NCBI RefSeq assembly: GCF_025140835.1
Contig: NZ_CP081153.1
Span: forward strand, 1,550,001 to 1,614,000
Direction: 5' to 3'
Origin: Aliiroseovarius sp. M344
GTDB taxonomy: Bacteria; Pseudomonadota; Alphaproteobacteria; Rhodobacterales; Rhodobacteraceae
DNA length: 64,000 bases
Part shown: positions 46,274 to 54,999 of the stretch, in pieces
Layout: the number at the start of each line of letters is the position of its first letter
How positions within the stretch are numbered: position 1 is the first letter of the stretch
Notes under the pieces: generated by a model
The model's database searches: none
What the model was told of the DNA's origin: nothing
The model's input: the letters and a program-made list of their open reading frames with translations, nothing else
Made by a program: the position numbers and the translations under genes

Positions 46274-46287
46274 AGGAGACACATCAC

Positions 46288-47496
46288 ATGCGACGCGTTG
46301 TTATCACCGGACAAGGCACGATCAACGCGCTTGGCCGGAACGTGGCCGAAACGCTTGATGCCATGCGCAACGGCCGCTGTGGGATCGGCGATCTTGAATT
46401 TCAGGACGTGGAACGCCTGTCCATCCGCATTGGGGCGCAGATCAAAGGCTACGAGCCGGAAGACAGTTTCAACCGCCAGCAAATCGCACTGTATGACCGA
46501 TTTACGCAATTCACATTGTTGGCCGCCCGCGAAGCGATCACCCAATCCGGGTTGAGCTTTTCGGGCGAACTTGCAACCCGCTCAGGCGTCATTTTGGGCA
46601 CGTCAGGCGGTGGCATGAACACGCTCGATGAAAACTACCGCACAGTTTACGAGGACGGGAAAAACCGGGTGCATCCGTTCGTGGTGCCGAAACTGATGAA
46701 CAACGCCGCCGCCAGCCATGTGTCGATGGAATGGAACTTGAAAGGGCCAAGTTTCACTGTGGCGACCGCCTGTTCCAGCTCGAACCACGCGATGGGGCAG
46801 GCGATGCAGATGATCCGCACCGGCATGGCGGATGTCATGATCACCGGCGGGTCCGAGGCGATGCTGTGTTTTGGCGGTATTAAGGCGTGGGAAGGGCTGC
46901 GGGTCATGTCCAAGGACGCCTGCCGCCCGTTTTCGGCCAATCGAAACGGCATGGTGCAAGGCGAAGGCGCTGCCGTCTTCGTATTCGAAGACTACGACCG
47001 TGCCCGAGCCCGGGGCGCAGAAATTCTGGCCGAGGTGGTCGGCTTTTCAATGACCTCTGACGCGGCGGACATCGTGATGCCGTCCAAACAGGGCGCGTCG
47101 CGCGCCATCACCGGTGCGATGCGTGATGCACGGCTGAACCCGGAAGATGTGACTTACGTGAATGCACATGGCACCGGGACCGCGGCCAATGACAAGACGG
47201 AATGTGCTGCGGTGGCAGATGCGTTCGGGCATCACGCGGATGACTTGATGATTTCGTCCACCAAGTCGATGCATGGCCATTTGATCGGTGGCACCGGCGC
47301 GGTCGAGCTTCTGTCCTGCATTATGGCGTTGCGCGACGGGGTGATTGCGCCAACCATAGGATATGAAGAGCCTGACCCAGAATGTGCGCTGGATGTGGTG
47401 CCGAATGTCGCGCGAGACGTGAAGGTTGATGCTGTGCTGTCAAATGCCTTTGCCTTCGGCGGGCTGAACGCGGTGCTTGCGCTGCGCGCTGTCTGA
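46288..47496 (+). CDS. Beta-ketoacyl-ACP synthase (FabF/KAS II-like)
   Basis: 402 residues in a complete thiolase fold. Catalytic cysteine in FTVATACSSSNHAMGQAMQ, first histidine in NAHGTGTAANDKTE, second in KSMHGHLIGGTGAVELL. It is a decarboxylating condensing enzyme that elongates acyl-ACP. Gene order lpxD-ACP-KAS with 14-28-base gaps indicates one operon ending at the terminator at 47521. A standard fabF sits elsewhere in most genomes, so this one probably serves a special product such as an envelope lipid acyl chain; inference. Confidence 0.92.
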   Translation: MRRVVITGQGTINALGRNVAETLDAMRNGRCGIGDLEFQDVERLSIRIGAQIKGYEPEDSFNRQQIALYDRFTQFTLLAAREAITQSGLSFSGELATRSGVILGTSGGGMNTLDENYRTVYEDGKNRVHPFVVPKLMNNAAASHVSMEWNLKGPSFTVATACSSSNHAMGQAMQMIRTGMADVMITGGSEAMLCFGGIKAWEGLRVMSKDACRPFSANRNGMVQGEGAAVFVFEDYDRARARGAEILAEVVGFSMTSDAADIVMPSKQGASRAITGAMRDARLNPEDVTYVNAHGTGTAANDKTECAAVADAFGHHADDLMISSTKSMHGHLIGGTGAVELLSCIMALRDGVIAPTIGYEEPDPECALDVVPNVARDVKVDAVLSNAFAFGGLNAVLALRAV

Positions 47497-47520
47497 CCAC
47501 CGGGACCGACCGGAACGAAT

Positions 47521-47551
47521 AACGCCGCCCCGAAGAGGCGGCGTTAAAAAA
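47521..47551 (+). terminator. Terminator of the lpxD-ACP-KAS operon
   Basis: AACGCCGCC (47521-47529) pairs with GGCGGCGTT (47537-47545), followed on this strand by AAAAAA rather than a T-run. The stem is strong but the tail is wrong for the plus strand, so efficiency is uncertain. Confidence 0.5.
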
Positions 47552-47617
47552 GCGTTTCAAATGAAACCTGAGACAGGGATCATTCGAAACGCCGCTCAAC
47601 ATTTCAGCCTATCGCAC

Positions 47618-47655
47618 GTTTCGCCAAAACCGGTGTCGCAGGTTTTTGGCGAAAC
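47618..47655. repeat. Long imperfect inverted repeat between convergent genes
   Basis: GTTTCGCCAAAACC (47618-47631) and GGTTTTTGGCGAAAC (47641-47655) pair along 14 bases with one bulged base, loop GGTGTCGCA. It lies between the KAS operon and the convergent IalB-like gene, with no T-run on either side. It may be a transcription barrier or an interspersed palindromic element. Confidence 0.75.
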
Positions 47656-47678
47656 ACTTTAGGTTCTAGATCAATCGG

Positions 47679-48323
47679 TTACTGCTGTGGTGCAGTCGGA
47701 ACGATCAGCTCGTCATACGCGCCAGTGAAGCCGCTCAGCGACATGGTCAGGTTGACCTTTTGATCAGGGGCTGCGGCCGGTACGATCGTAACAGTGGCCG
47801 CTGCACCGCGTTTGAAGCCATCAACCTCGGCCTTGGTGAAGCCTATATTGGCAACACAACCGGGCTGCGCGCAGAACCGGAACGGGTAACGTTTTCCCTG
47901 TGCGCCGTCGACCGAAATGGTCAGCTGCTGGGTCAACAGTGTTTCAAGCGGCACGACAACCGTCGCCCCGGCAACAGCCTGACCACCATCTGGCAACCGT
48001 CCCAGCGACACTTCGGCGACCGCATTGCCTTTGTCATCTTTCAGTAGTTGATACATCTGGCACGGATCGTCGCCCTGACCCTCAGGCAGAGTAATACACT
48101 TGCGTTCCCAATCGCCGACGACCTTTTCAATATAGGTCTGTCCGGGCTGACGGGCGTCGCTTGCCGGTTCGCCCAAATCGACATTGGGTTGCGCAGGTTC
48201 TGCCGCTTCAGTTGCGGGCGCAGCTGCGTCGGGTGCCGCCTCGGTCGTGTCCTGTGCAAACACTGGGGTCGCCAGTGCCAAAAGCGCTGCAAGGGGCAGG
48301 GTTTTAATCAGCTCAGCCTTCAT
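47679..48323 (-). CDS. Invasion-associated locus B (IalB) family periplasmic protein
   Basis: 214 residues. The signal peptide ends TPVFAQ (about residue 24). An alanine/proline-rich acidic stretch (about 25-60) precedes the IalB domain, which starts VGDWERKCITLPEG and contains CQMYQLLKDDKGN, VVVPLETLLTQQLTISVDG and FRFCAQPGCVANIGF, with four cysteines likely in disulfides. The family name comes from Bartonella, but members are widespread in free-living alphaproteobacteria and their biochemical role is unknown. Confidence 0.9.
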   Translation of the reverse strand: MKAELIKTLPLAALLALATPVFAQDTTEAAPDAAAPATEAAEPAQPNVDLGEPASDARQPGQTYIEKVVGDWERKCITLPEGQGDDPCQMYQLLKDDKGNAVAEVSLGRLPDGGQAVAGATVVVPLETLLTQQLTISVDGAQGKRYPFRFCAQPGCVANIGFTKAEVDGFKRGAAATVTIVPAAAPDQKVNLTMSLSGFTGAYDELIVPTAPQQ

Positions 48324-48873
48324 TTTCGATCCTCATAATATATCGGGTCTGTTTGAGCGTTGGATAACATGCCCGTGCAGGGCTGTCAGGCCCAAAACCC
48401 CTGAAAACCTGTGTGCATTCCGTTGACCAGCGGGGATGGGCAAGAGATTGCCGAATTGTGCGTGGCAATACCGGGCATTCTGGCTGGGTAAAGTGGGCTC
48501 GGCAAATTCGTCACGAGGCGCCAAACATCGAAAAGGGCCCGCAAAGCAGACCCTTTTCATTATTTTCTCTCCCTGCCGGACTGACCGGCTTATTGAGGCA
48601 GACGCTATGGCACTTGGTCGCAGGGGTCAAGAACTTTTGCGACGCAAAACTGGCCCGATATGTCGGTTTCTGAGGGCGGGAATGATACATTAGGTGAATG
48701 ATGTAATTTGCTGATCATGTTAATAAAAATGCCTCGCCCGAAGGCGAGGCCAGTCTGACAGGGAGGATGTCAACCCCAAAGGCCATTGACCCCGGGGTGA
48801 ATCCACTCTGGCACAAGTGGGTTAATTTAGTATTGTTCATCAAAGACGGTTTTTGGCCTTGGGAGGCGCATAG
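48324..48873. other. 550-base gap between divergent ialB-like and HerA-like genes
   Basis: No convincing protein gene on either strand. Contents: GAAAAGGG/CCCTTTTC hairpin near 48529-48557 followed by an AT-rich stretch; GTCGCA-N15-TGCGAC near 48620-48645; a strong minus-oriented terminator at 48726-48751 with no gene feeding it. The region could encode one or more small RNAs. Confidence 0.5.
48726..48751 (-). terminator. Orphan minus-strand rho-independent terminator
   Basis: GCCTCGCC (48732-48739), tetraloop CGAA, GGCGAGGC (48744-48751). On the minus strand the stem is followed by ATTTTTATTAA, a classic terminator. The nearest minus-strand gene upstream (beyond 50447) is separated by the plus-strand HerA-like gene, so an unannotated short minus-strand transcript is implied. 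Confidence 0.75.
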
Positions 48874-50427
48874 ATGGACGGTACGATTTTTATAGGCGGT
48901 GGGGGCGAAGATTATGCCACCAAACAAGGGCTCTTGTTGAAATACGCCAACCGCCACGGGTTGGTTGCCGGGGCAACCGGTACCGGGAAAACCGTTACTT
49001 TGCAGATCATGGCCGAAAGTTTCGCCGCGCAAGGAGTTCCGGTCTTTATGTCGGATGTCAAAGGCGACCTTTCTGGGCTGGCGAAAGCCGGATCTGAAGG
49101 GTTCAAGCTGCACGAGGCCTTTACCAGCCGCGCCCAAAAAATCGGGTTTGATGATTATGCCTATGAGGCCTTTCCGGTCACATTCTGGGACTTGTTTGGT
49201 GATCAGGGTCACCCGATCCGCACCACGGTCACCGAAATGGGTCCACTTTTGCTGTCACGCCTGCTGGAGCTGACGGACGCACAGGAAGGGGTGTTAAACA
49301 TCGCCTTTCGGGTCTCCGATGAACAAGGTCTGCCGCTTCTGGACCTAAAAGATCTGCAAGCCTTGCTGGTTTGGGTCGGCGAGAATGCAAAAGAACTGTC
49401 ATTGCGCTATGGCAATGTGTCCACAAGTTCTGTTGGGGCAATCCAACGTGCGCTTTTGGTGCTGGAAAACCAGGGTGGCTATAAGCTGTTTGGTGAGCCC
49501 GCACTGGATCTGGCCGACATCATCCGCACTGATATTGACGGGCGTGGGCGCATTTCCATCCTGGCGTCTGACAAGCTGATGGGTGCGCCGCGCCTTTATG
49601 CAACCTTCCTTCTGTGGCTTTTGTCTGAACTGTTTGAAGAACTGCCCGAAGTCGGCGACCCGGACAAACCCAAACTGGTGTTCTTCTTTGACGAGGCGCA
49701 TTTGCTGTTTGACGACGCTCCAAAGGCACTGGTCGACAAGGTAGAACAGGTTGCACGGCTGATCCGTTCCAAGGGGGTTGGGGTCTATTTCATTACCCAG
49801 AACCCGGCCGATGTGCCTGAAGATATTCTTGGGCAATTGGGCAACCGCATCCAACATGCGCTGCGCGCCTTTACTGGCAAGGACCGCAAAGAACTGAAAC
49901 AAGCCGCCGAGACCTATCGCGACAATCCGCGGTTCTCGACCGAGGATGCGATCCGCGAAGTTGGCGTGGGCGAAGCTGTGACCTCGTTTCTGGGGGGCAA
50001 GGGTGCGCCCGGTGTGGTCGAGCGGACCTTGATCCGCCCGCCAAGCTCGCAGCTTGGGCCGATTGAACCGGGGGAGCGGAAAGCCTTGATTGATGCCTCA
50101 CCGATAGCCGGGAAATATGAGACGCTGCAGGACCGCGATAGCGCCTATGAAATGCTGACCAAACGGGCCACTGACGCTGCAAAAGAAGCAGAAGAGGCGG
50201 AGCGTCGCGAAGCTGAGGCCGAAACACTGACCTTGCGCGAATTCAACTCCGGACGTCGATATACCGGCACCGAAGATGACAAGCCAACGTCACGCCAGCG
50301 GTCGCGCAAATCTACCGATGAAGGGTTCAGCGAAGCCGTCGTCAAGGTGGTGATCAAAGAACTCAAGGGCACGACCGGCAGACGCATCGTGCGTGGCATC
50401 TTCGGGTCACTGTTCAAGGGACGGTGA
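48874..50427 (+). CDS. HerA-like / DUF853 P-loop ATPase
   Basis: 517 residues. Walker A is [14 protein letters not shown] (G33-T40) and Walker B is [20 protein letters not shown]. Sensor-type residues are in [20 protein letters not shown], and [20 protein letters not shown] follows. This is the 'helicase HerA-like C-terminal domain' family (DUF853/YjgR), distinct from HerA-NurA repair helicases. No nuclease partner is next to it. The C-terminal 90 residues are charged and helical, ending [18 protein letters not shown]. Role unknown; probably nucleic-acid-linked. Confidence 0.9.
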   Translation: MDGTIFIGGGGEDYATKQGLLLKYANRHGLVAGATGTGKTVTLQIMAESFAAQGVPVFMSDVKGDLSGLAKAGSEGFKLHEAFTSRAQKIGFDDYAYEAFPVTFWDLFGDQGHPIRTTVTEMGPLLLSRLLELTDAQEGVLNIAFRVSDEQGLPLLDLKDLQALLVWVGENAKELSLRYGNVSTSSVGAIQRALLVLENQGGYKLFGEPALDLADIIRTDIDGRGRISILASDKLMGAPRLYATFLLWLLSELFEELPEVGDPDKPKLVFFFDEAHLLFDDAPKALVDKVEQVARLIRSKGVGVYFITQNPADVPEDILGQLGNRIQHALRAFTGKDRKELKQAAETYRDNPRFSTEDAIREVGVGEAVTSFLGGKGAPGVVERTLIRPPSSQLGPIEPGERKALIDASPIAGKYETLQDRDSAYEMLTKRATDAAKEAEEAERREAEAETLTLREFNSGRRYTGTEDDKPTSRQRSRKSTDEGFSEAVVKVVIKELKGTTGRRIVRGIFGSLFKGR

Positions 50428-50446
50428 CACCTGTCGGGCACCACAT

Positions 50447-50815
50447 TTAGCGCAGCGTATAGGTGCGCTCGGTGCCGTCTTCGCTGGTCAGGGTCGCCTG
50501 ATCGCCGTCGATCTGGACATCCAGACAGCCGCTTGACCGCATGGGTTCGGGCGTTGGTTCGGTCAGGGTGCGGCAATACTGTCCACCTTCGACCGACCAC
50601 GTGCCGCCAAATTGCATCGCGTCACTGCCACCGGTGATGGTGCCATCTTCTTCCAGTTTGATCGCCAGCCCGGTTTTACCAACGAAAGACTTTCCGGCCA
50701 GCGCCTGAAAAAGCGGGTCCTGCGTGTCACCATCGGCCATCGCGGCCGGTGCGGTTGCGGCGAGGGCGCAGATCGCGGCTGTCAGTGTAAAGCGCGAATA
50801 CGGGCGATGTGTCAT
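50447..50815 (-). CDS. Small secreted protein of unknown function
   Basis: 122 residues with a signal peptide (AAICALAATAPAAMADG). The mature part is about 95 residues, probably beta-rich: FVGKTGLAIKLEEDGTITGG, FGGTWSVEGGQYCRTL, a cysteine pair (QYCRT and SSGCLDV), and strand-like QATLTSEDGTERTYTLR. The layout resembles small lipocalin-like or META-type periplasmic proteins, but I do not recognise a defined family. It lies 97 bases downstream of the CorC-type gene on the other side and is probably monocistronic. Confidence 0.75.
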   Translation of the reverse strand: MTHRPYSRFTLTAAICALAATAPAAMADGDTQDPLFQALAGKSFVGKTGLAIKLEEDGTITGGSDAMQFGGTWSVEGGQYCRTLTEPTPEPMRSSGCLDVQIDGDQATLTSEDGTERTYTLR

Positions 50816-50912
50816 GAAAATCTCCGATACCGGTTGGGTTTTTTCAGCTAGCCGTCATCTGGCGATTAAGCACAAGCCCCAAACCCAGCGACATACCCGC
50901 GCATTTCGCGCA

Positions 50913-52187
50913 CTACAGGGGACGGATCTTCAGCGCGGCCACCCTGTTGCCATCGCGCTTCAACACTTCGAACCGGAACCCATGGAAGGAAAAGACTTGC
51001 CCTTCATTGGGGATCATCTGAGCTTCGTGGATCACCAGACCAGCGATGGTGTTGGCCTCGTCATCTGGCAGGTTCCAGTCGTTGGCGCGGTTGATGTCGC
51101 GGATTGTCATGGCCCCCTCGGCAACGTAGCTGCCGTCGGCGTGTCGCTTGATCTCGGGCTCTGCTTGAACGTCAAACTCGTCAGTGATTTCGCCCACGAT
51201 TTCTTCCAGAATGTCCTCGAGCGTGATCAGACCTTCCAGCGACCCGTACTCATCCACTACAAGCGCAAAATGGGTGTGACGCCGCAAAAACTGCCGCATC
51301 TGGTCATCCAGCGTGGTGGTTTCAGGGATGAAATACGGCTTCATCGCCACTTGCAGAACATCAAACTCTTCGATCGGTTTGCCTTCGGATTGCGCCATAT
51401 ACATCGCGCGGCTCAGATCCTTGGCATGAATAACGCCGATGATGTTTTCAGGTTCATCCCGGAAGACGGGCAGGCGGGTGTGGCGCGAGGCAAGGATTTG
51501 TTCCAGCACCCCGATTGCCGGGGCCGAGGCGTCGATCATCTCGATCTGACTGCGGTGGAGCATGATTTCCTCAACGGCGCGGTCGCCAAGATCAAGCGCG
51601 CCCAGCAGGCGGTCGCGATCCTCTTTTTCAACGGCCCCCTCTGAATGGCCCAGCGCGATCGCGCCCATGATCTCTTCGCGGACGGCCAGAATGTGGCTGT
51701 CGGGGTCGGTCTTTACGCCAAACAGGCTGAGCAACCCGCGCGTGATGACGCGCACGGCCGACACGATCGGCGAGAATATCAAGATCACGATGGATATCGG
51801 GGCAGACGCCTTCGCAGCGGCATCTTCCGGCATTGTAATGGCATATGTCTTCGGCAGCACCTCAGCGAAAATCAGCACCAACAAGGTCATCACCAGTGTG
51901 GCCATCGCCACGCCGCTGTCGCCAAACAAGCGGGTAAACAGCGCCGTCGCAAGCGAGGTCGCAAGGATGTTCACGAGGTTGTTGCCCAATAGAACCGAGC
52001 CGATCAGACGTTCGTTGTCCTCGGTGATGTTCAGGGCGCGCTCGGACCCCCGGTCGCCGCGGTCTGCGCGGGATCGCAATTTGCCGCGAGACGCCGCCGT
52101 CAAAGCTGTTTCTGATCCCGAAAAGAAGGCGGACAGCACAAGTAGCGCCGCAATAGCTGCGCAGCTGATCCAAAAGCCTGTGTCCAT
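50913..52187 (-). CDS. CorC/HlyC-type CNNM transporter (DUF21-CBS-CorC domains)
   Basis: 424 residues. The N-terminal DUF21 membrane domain has GSETALTAASRGKLRSRADR and the conserved LLGNNLVNILATSLATALF. The CBS pair covers about 205-325 (SRHTRLPVFRDEPENIIGVI; FALVVDEYGSLEGLITLEDI). The C-terminal transporter-associated domain ends VFSFHGFRFEVLKRDGNRV. The family moves Mg2+/Co2+ or other divalent metals and is not a hemolysin in the toxin sense. Single gene, divergent from the MmgE/PrpD gene by 91 bases. Confidence 0.92.
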   Translation of the reverse strand: MDTGFWISCAAIAALLVLSAFFSGSETALTAASRGKLRSRADRGDRGSERALNITEDNERLIGSVLLGNNLVNILATSLATALFTRLFGDSGVAMATLVMTLLVLIFAEVLPKTYAITMPEDAAAKASAPISIVILIFSPIVSAVRVITRGLLSLFGVKTDPDSHILAVREEIMGAIALGHSEGAVEKEDRDRLLGALDLGDRAVEEIMLHRSQIEMIDASAPAIGVLEQILASRHTRLPVFRDEPENIIGVIHAKDLSRAMYMAQSEGKPIEEFDVLQVAMKPYFIPETTTLDDQMRQFLRRHTHFALVVDEYGSLEGLITLEDILEEIVGEITDEFDVQAEPEIKRHADGSYVAEGAMTIRDINRANDWNLPDDEANTIAGLVIHEAQMIPNEGQVFSFHGFRFEVLKRDGNRVAALKIRPL

Positions 52188-52278
52188 GATGTTCCCGATT
52201 GCCTTTCGCTTTTTCAGTTAGTGTTATGTAGGTCAACGCGTATGCTTTCAAGGGACTGCCAACAAAGGGAGGACGCAG

Positions 52279-53580
52279 ATGGGTCATGTGATGGACAAAC
52301 TGGTGCGGTTTGGTGTCGCTCCGGTGATGGGCGATCAGGCACATGACGCACGCGAGATGATGGCGATGTCCTTGCTTGACTGGGCCACAGTGGCGATTGC
52401 CGGTCGGAATGAGCCAGTCGCGCGTATTGTCCGCGAAATGGCCGTGGACGACGGCGGCGATGGGCAGGCCAGCATTGTTGGGCGATCACGTAAGCTGCCG
52501 GTGCGCGCGGCGGCTATGGTCAATGGCGTGGCGTCGCATGCGCTGGACTATGACGACACGCATTTCGCCCATATCGGGCACCCCTCAGTTGCTGTGGTGC
52601 CGGCTGCCCTGGCCGTTTCCGAGTGGATCCGAGCGCCGGGATCGGAATTGCTGGACGCCGCTTTGGTGGGGGTCGAAGGGTCGATCCGGTTGGGGCGTTG
52701 GCTGGGGCGAAACCACTACCAGACGGGGTTTCATCAAACTGCGACCGCCGGGGCGTTTGGCGCAACTTTGGCCGCCGGGCGATTGTTGGCGCTAAGCTCG
52801 CATCAGATGGCCCATGCATTGGGGTTGTGCGCAACCCGCGCGTCGGGGCTGAAAAGCCAGTTCGGTACGATGGGCAAGCCCTATCATGCCGGTCTGGCCA
52901 CCGAAACTGGCGTCGAGGTCGCACGCGCCGCCAAGGCCGGGTTCACCTCGGCCCGTGAAGGGATCGAAGGACCACAAGGCTTTGGACGCACCCATGCAGG
53001 TGAGGGTGATATGACTGCGTTTGACGGTTTGGGTCGCCAATGGGACAGCCTGACAATAAGTCACAAGTTTCATGCCTGCTGCCACGGTATCCACGCGATG
53101 CTTGAAGCCTTGTCGAAGATTGACTGCGCGGCAGGGGATGTGGCCGAAATTCAACTTTGGACCCATCCTCGCTGGATGAGTGTATGCAACATTCCACATC
53201 CCTCAACCGGGCTGGAAGTCAAATTTTCCTATGCGCATTGTGCCGCAATGATCCTCTCAGACGTAGACACGGCCGCGTTGGAGAGTTTTTCGGATCAGGT
53301 CGCGCGCGATCCTGCGCTGGTCGCACTGGCGTCGCGGGTGCATGTGGTGGCTGACGACAACATTTCCGAGACCGCCGCCCGGGTGGAGGTCACGAAAAAC
53401 AACGGTGCCGTGTTGAGCCGCGACCATAATCTGAAGGCACCGGTACGACTTGCGGATCGCCGCCTGAAGCTAGAGGCCAAGTCGCGCGCGCTTTTGGGGG
53501 AGCGAGCAGACCAGTTGATCGAGGCTGTCGGCTCATTGCCCGACTTGCCCGCCTTGTGCACACTTCTGCGAACTTCTTGA
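52279..53580 (+). CDS. MmgE/PrpD family protein
   Basis: 433 residues with the all-helical MmgE/PrpD N-terminal domain (GVASHALDYDDTHFAHIGHP, the conserved substrate-loop region) and the smaller C-terminal domain (FSYAHCAAMIL; VRLADRRLKLEAKSRALLG). Members include 2-methylcitrate dehydratase and cis-aconitate decarboxylase. No prpBC genes are near, so the substrate is unassigned. RBS AAGGGAGGACGCAG precedes the ATG. Terminator at 53593. Confidence 0.9.
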   Translation: MGHVMDKLVRFGVAPVMGDQAHDAREMMAMSLLDWATVAIAGRNEPVARIVREMAVDDGGDGQASIVGRSRKLPVRAAAMVNGVASHALDYDDTHFAHIGHPSVAVVPAALAVSEWIRAPGSELLDAALVGVEGSIRLGRWLGRNHYQTGFHQTATAGAFGATLAAGRLLALSSHQMAHALGLCATRASGLKSQFGTMGKPYHAGLATETGVEVARAAKAGFTSAREGIEGPQGFGRTHAGEGDMTAFDGLGRQWDSLTISHKFHACCHGIHAMLEALSKIDCAAGDVAEIQLWTHPRWMSVCNIPHPSTGLEVKFSYAHCAAMILSDVDTAALESFSDQVARDPALVALASRVHVVADDNISETAARVEVTKNNGAVLSRDHNLKAPVRLADRRLKLEAKSRALLGERADQLIEAVGSLPDLPALCTLLRTS

Positions 53581-53592
53581 TCTGAAAAAGGC

Positions 53593-53620
53593 AAAAGGCG
53601 AGCATTTCCGCCCGCCTTTT
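53593..53620. terminator. Terminator between MmgE/PrpD and amtB
   Basis: AAAAGGCG (53593-53600) and CGCCTTTT (53613-53620). A/T tails on both sides allow use by both convergent genes. Confidence 0.82.
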
Positions 53621-53643
53621 CGATGTCCTTACCTGAGGCTGTG

Positions 53644-54825
53644 TTACGAGGTCATATCATAGGCGCGTTCGCCATGTGCTGACAGATCCAGCCCGTTGGT
53701 TTCCATTTCGGCATCCACGCGCAGTGGCATCACCAGCGCGACCAGCTTGATCAAAACCACGGTGACGAGGGCTGTGAACAGACCGACGATCACAAGCGCA
53801 CCAATCTGGGCAATCCAGCTGCCCTGACCCAGGACCGCGATCATAAGGGTGCCGAAGATCCCGCCGACACCATGCACGGCGAACACGTCCAGCGTATCGT
53901 CGATCTGCAACTTGTTGCGCACGATGTTCACCGCTTCCTGACACAGAATGCCGGCGACAGCGCCGATAAACAGGGCGGCGATGGGACCAACGAAACCCGA
54001 CGCCGGGGTGATCGACGCCAGCCCCGCAATGGTTCCGGTCACAATGCCGACAAGGCTGGCCTTGCCATATTTGATCCGCTCCCACACAGCCCATGACAGG
54101 GACGCTGTTGCCGCCGAGATATGCGTGACCGTGATCGCCATTGCGGCCCCACCATCTGCAGCCAGTTGCGAACCGCCGTTAAAGCCAAACCAGCCGACCC
54201 AAAGCATGCCCGCGCCCATGAACACCATCCAGGGGGCGTGCGGCGGTGTTGTGCGGTGTCTGCGCGGGCCAAGGAAAACCGCGACGATCAGCGCGGCAAT
54301 CGCTGCGGTTTCATGAACCACAATACCGCCTGCAAAATCGCGTGTGCCGGTCTCGCCAAAAATACCGCCATCGGCCATTGCGCCGCCGCCCCAGATCCAG
54401 TGGACAACGGGCGCGTAACACAAAAGCATCCACAAGCCCGAGAAGGTCATCACAAAGCCAAACCCGACCCGTTCCACATAAGCGCCAACGATCAGCGCTG
54501 GTGTGATGATCGCGAAGGTCATTTGGAACGCAAAGAACAGAACCTCGGGCAGGGTGCCCGACAGGCTATCAGCGGTCACCCCCGACAGGAAAGCCTTGTC
54601 CAAGCTGCCAAACCAACCATGCGTCGCGTCCCCGAACGCGATGGTATAGCCGAAGGCCAGCCACAAAACGCTCATCAGACAGGCGATGGCATAGACATGC
54701 ATGAAAACGCTCAGGACGTTTCTGGCCCGGACAAGCCCGCCGTAAAACAATGCCAATCCCGGCAATGACATGAAAAGCACGAGCGCGGTGGCCACGATGA
54801 TCCAAGCAGTATCTGCCCCGTTCAT
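53644..54825 (-). CDS. amtB: Ammonium transporter (AmtB-like)
   Basis: 393 residues, eleven membrane helices, no cleaved signal peptide. The start PGLALFYGGLVRARNVLSVF is the family signature. The first twin histidine is in FAGGIVVHETAAIAALIV, where the usual VVHxxAG reads VVHETAA; the second is in FAVHGVGGIFGTLM. The short C-terminal tail ends GLDLSAHGERAYDM, which in other Amts contacts GlnK. No glnK gene lies beside it, unlike the typical glnK-amtB pair. Two dyads lie 78-126 bases upstream of its start (54903-54951). Nitrogen control by NtrC is plausible but unproved. Confidence 0.93.
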   Translation of the reverse strand: MNGADTAWIIVATALVLFMSLPGLALFYGGLVRARNVLSVFMHVYAIACLMSVLWLAFGYTIAFGDATHGWFGSLDKAFLSGVTADSLSGTLPEVLFFAFQMTFAIITPALIVGAYVERVGFGFVMTFSGLWMLLCYAPVVHWIWGGGAMADGGIFGETGTRDFAGGIVVHETAAIAALIVAVFLGPRRHRTTPPHAPWMVFMGAGMLWVGWFGFNGGSQLAADGGAAMAITVTHISAATASLSWAVWERIKYGKASLVGIVTGTIAGLASITPASGFVGPIAALFIGAVAGILCQEAVNIVRNKLQIDDTLDVFAVHGVGGIFGTLMIAVLGQGSWIAQIGALVIVGLFTALVTVVLIKLVALVMPLRVDAEMETNGLDLSAHGERAYDMTS

Positions 54826-54902
54826 ATTCCCCTCCTAGGGTGAGTTTGGTGTTGCCGTGTTTTGTGGCGCAGCAAGGATGGGGACGGGATAGCCTTTGCG
54901 TG

Positions 54903-54951
54903 ATTTATGGGCAAAAGCGGTGGGAAAACACAAAGCGCCCATAAATTGGGC
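54903..54951. promoter_or_regulatory. Nested inverted repeats upstream of amtB
   Basis: ATTTATGGGC (54903-54912) and GCCCATAAAT (54937-54946) form a perfect ten-base dyad with a 24-base spacer. The right arm also takes part in GCCCA-TAAAT-TGGGC (54937-54951). Lying in the amtB leader region and after the cinA stop, they may be tandem operators or an alternative RNA structure. There is no T-run, so not a terminator. Confidence 0.45.
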
Positions 54952-54999
54952 TAAATAACTGGCGCATGGCTAGGAATCCAGCGCCCGGAAAACCGAAAT

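Noticed and set aside
48715..48840. 41-codon minus-strand frame over the orphan terminator
   Set aside because: Its last third is encoded by the terminator stem itself (RLASPSGEAFLLT), so coding is unlikely.
50724..51644. 306-codon open frame on the plus strand
   Set aside because: Antisense to the CorC-type transporter; no recognisable domain.
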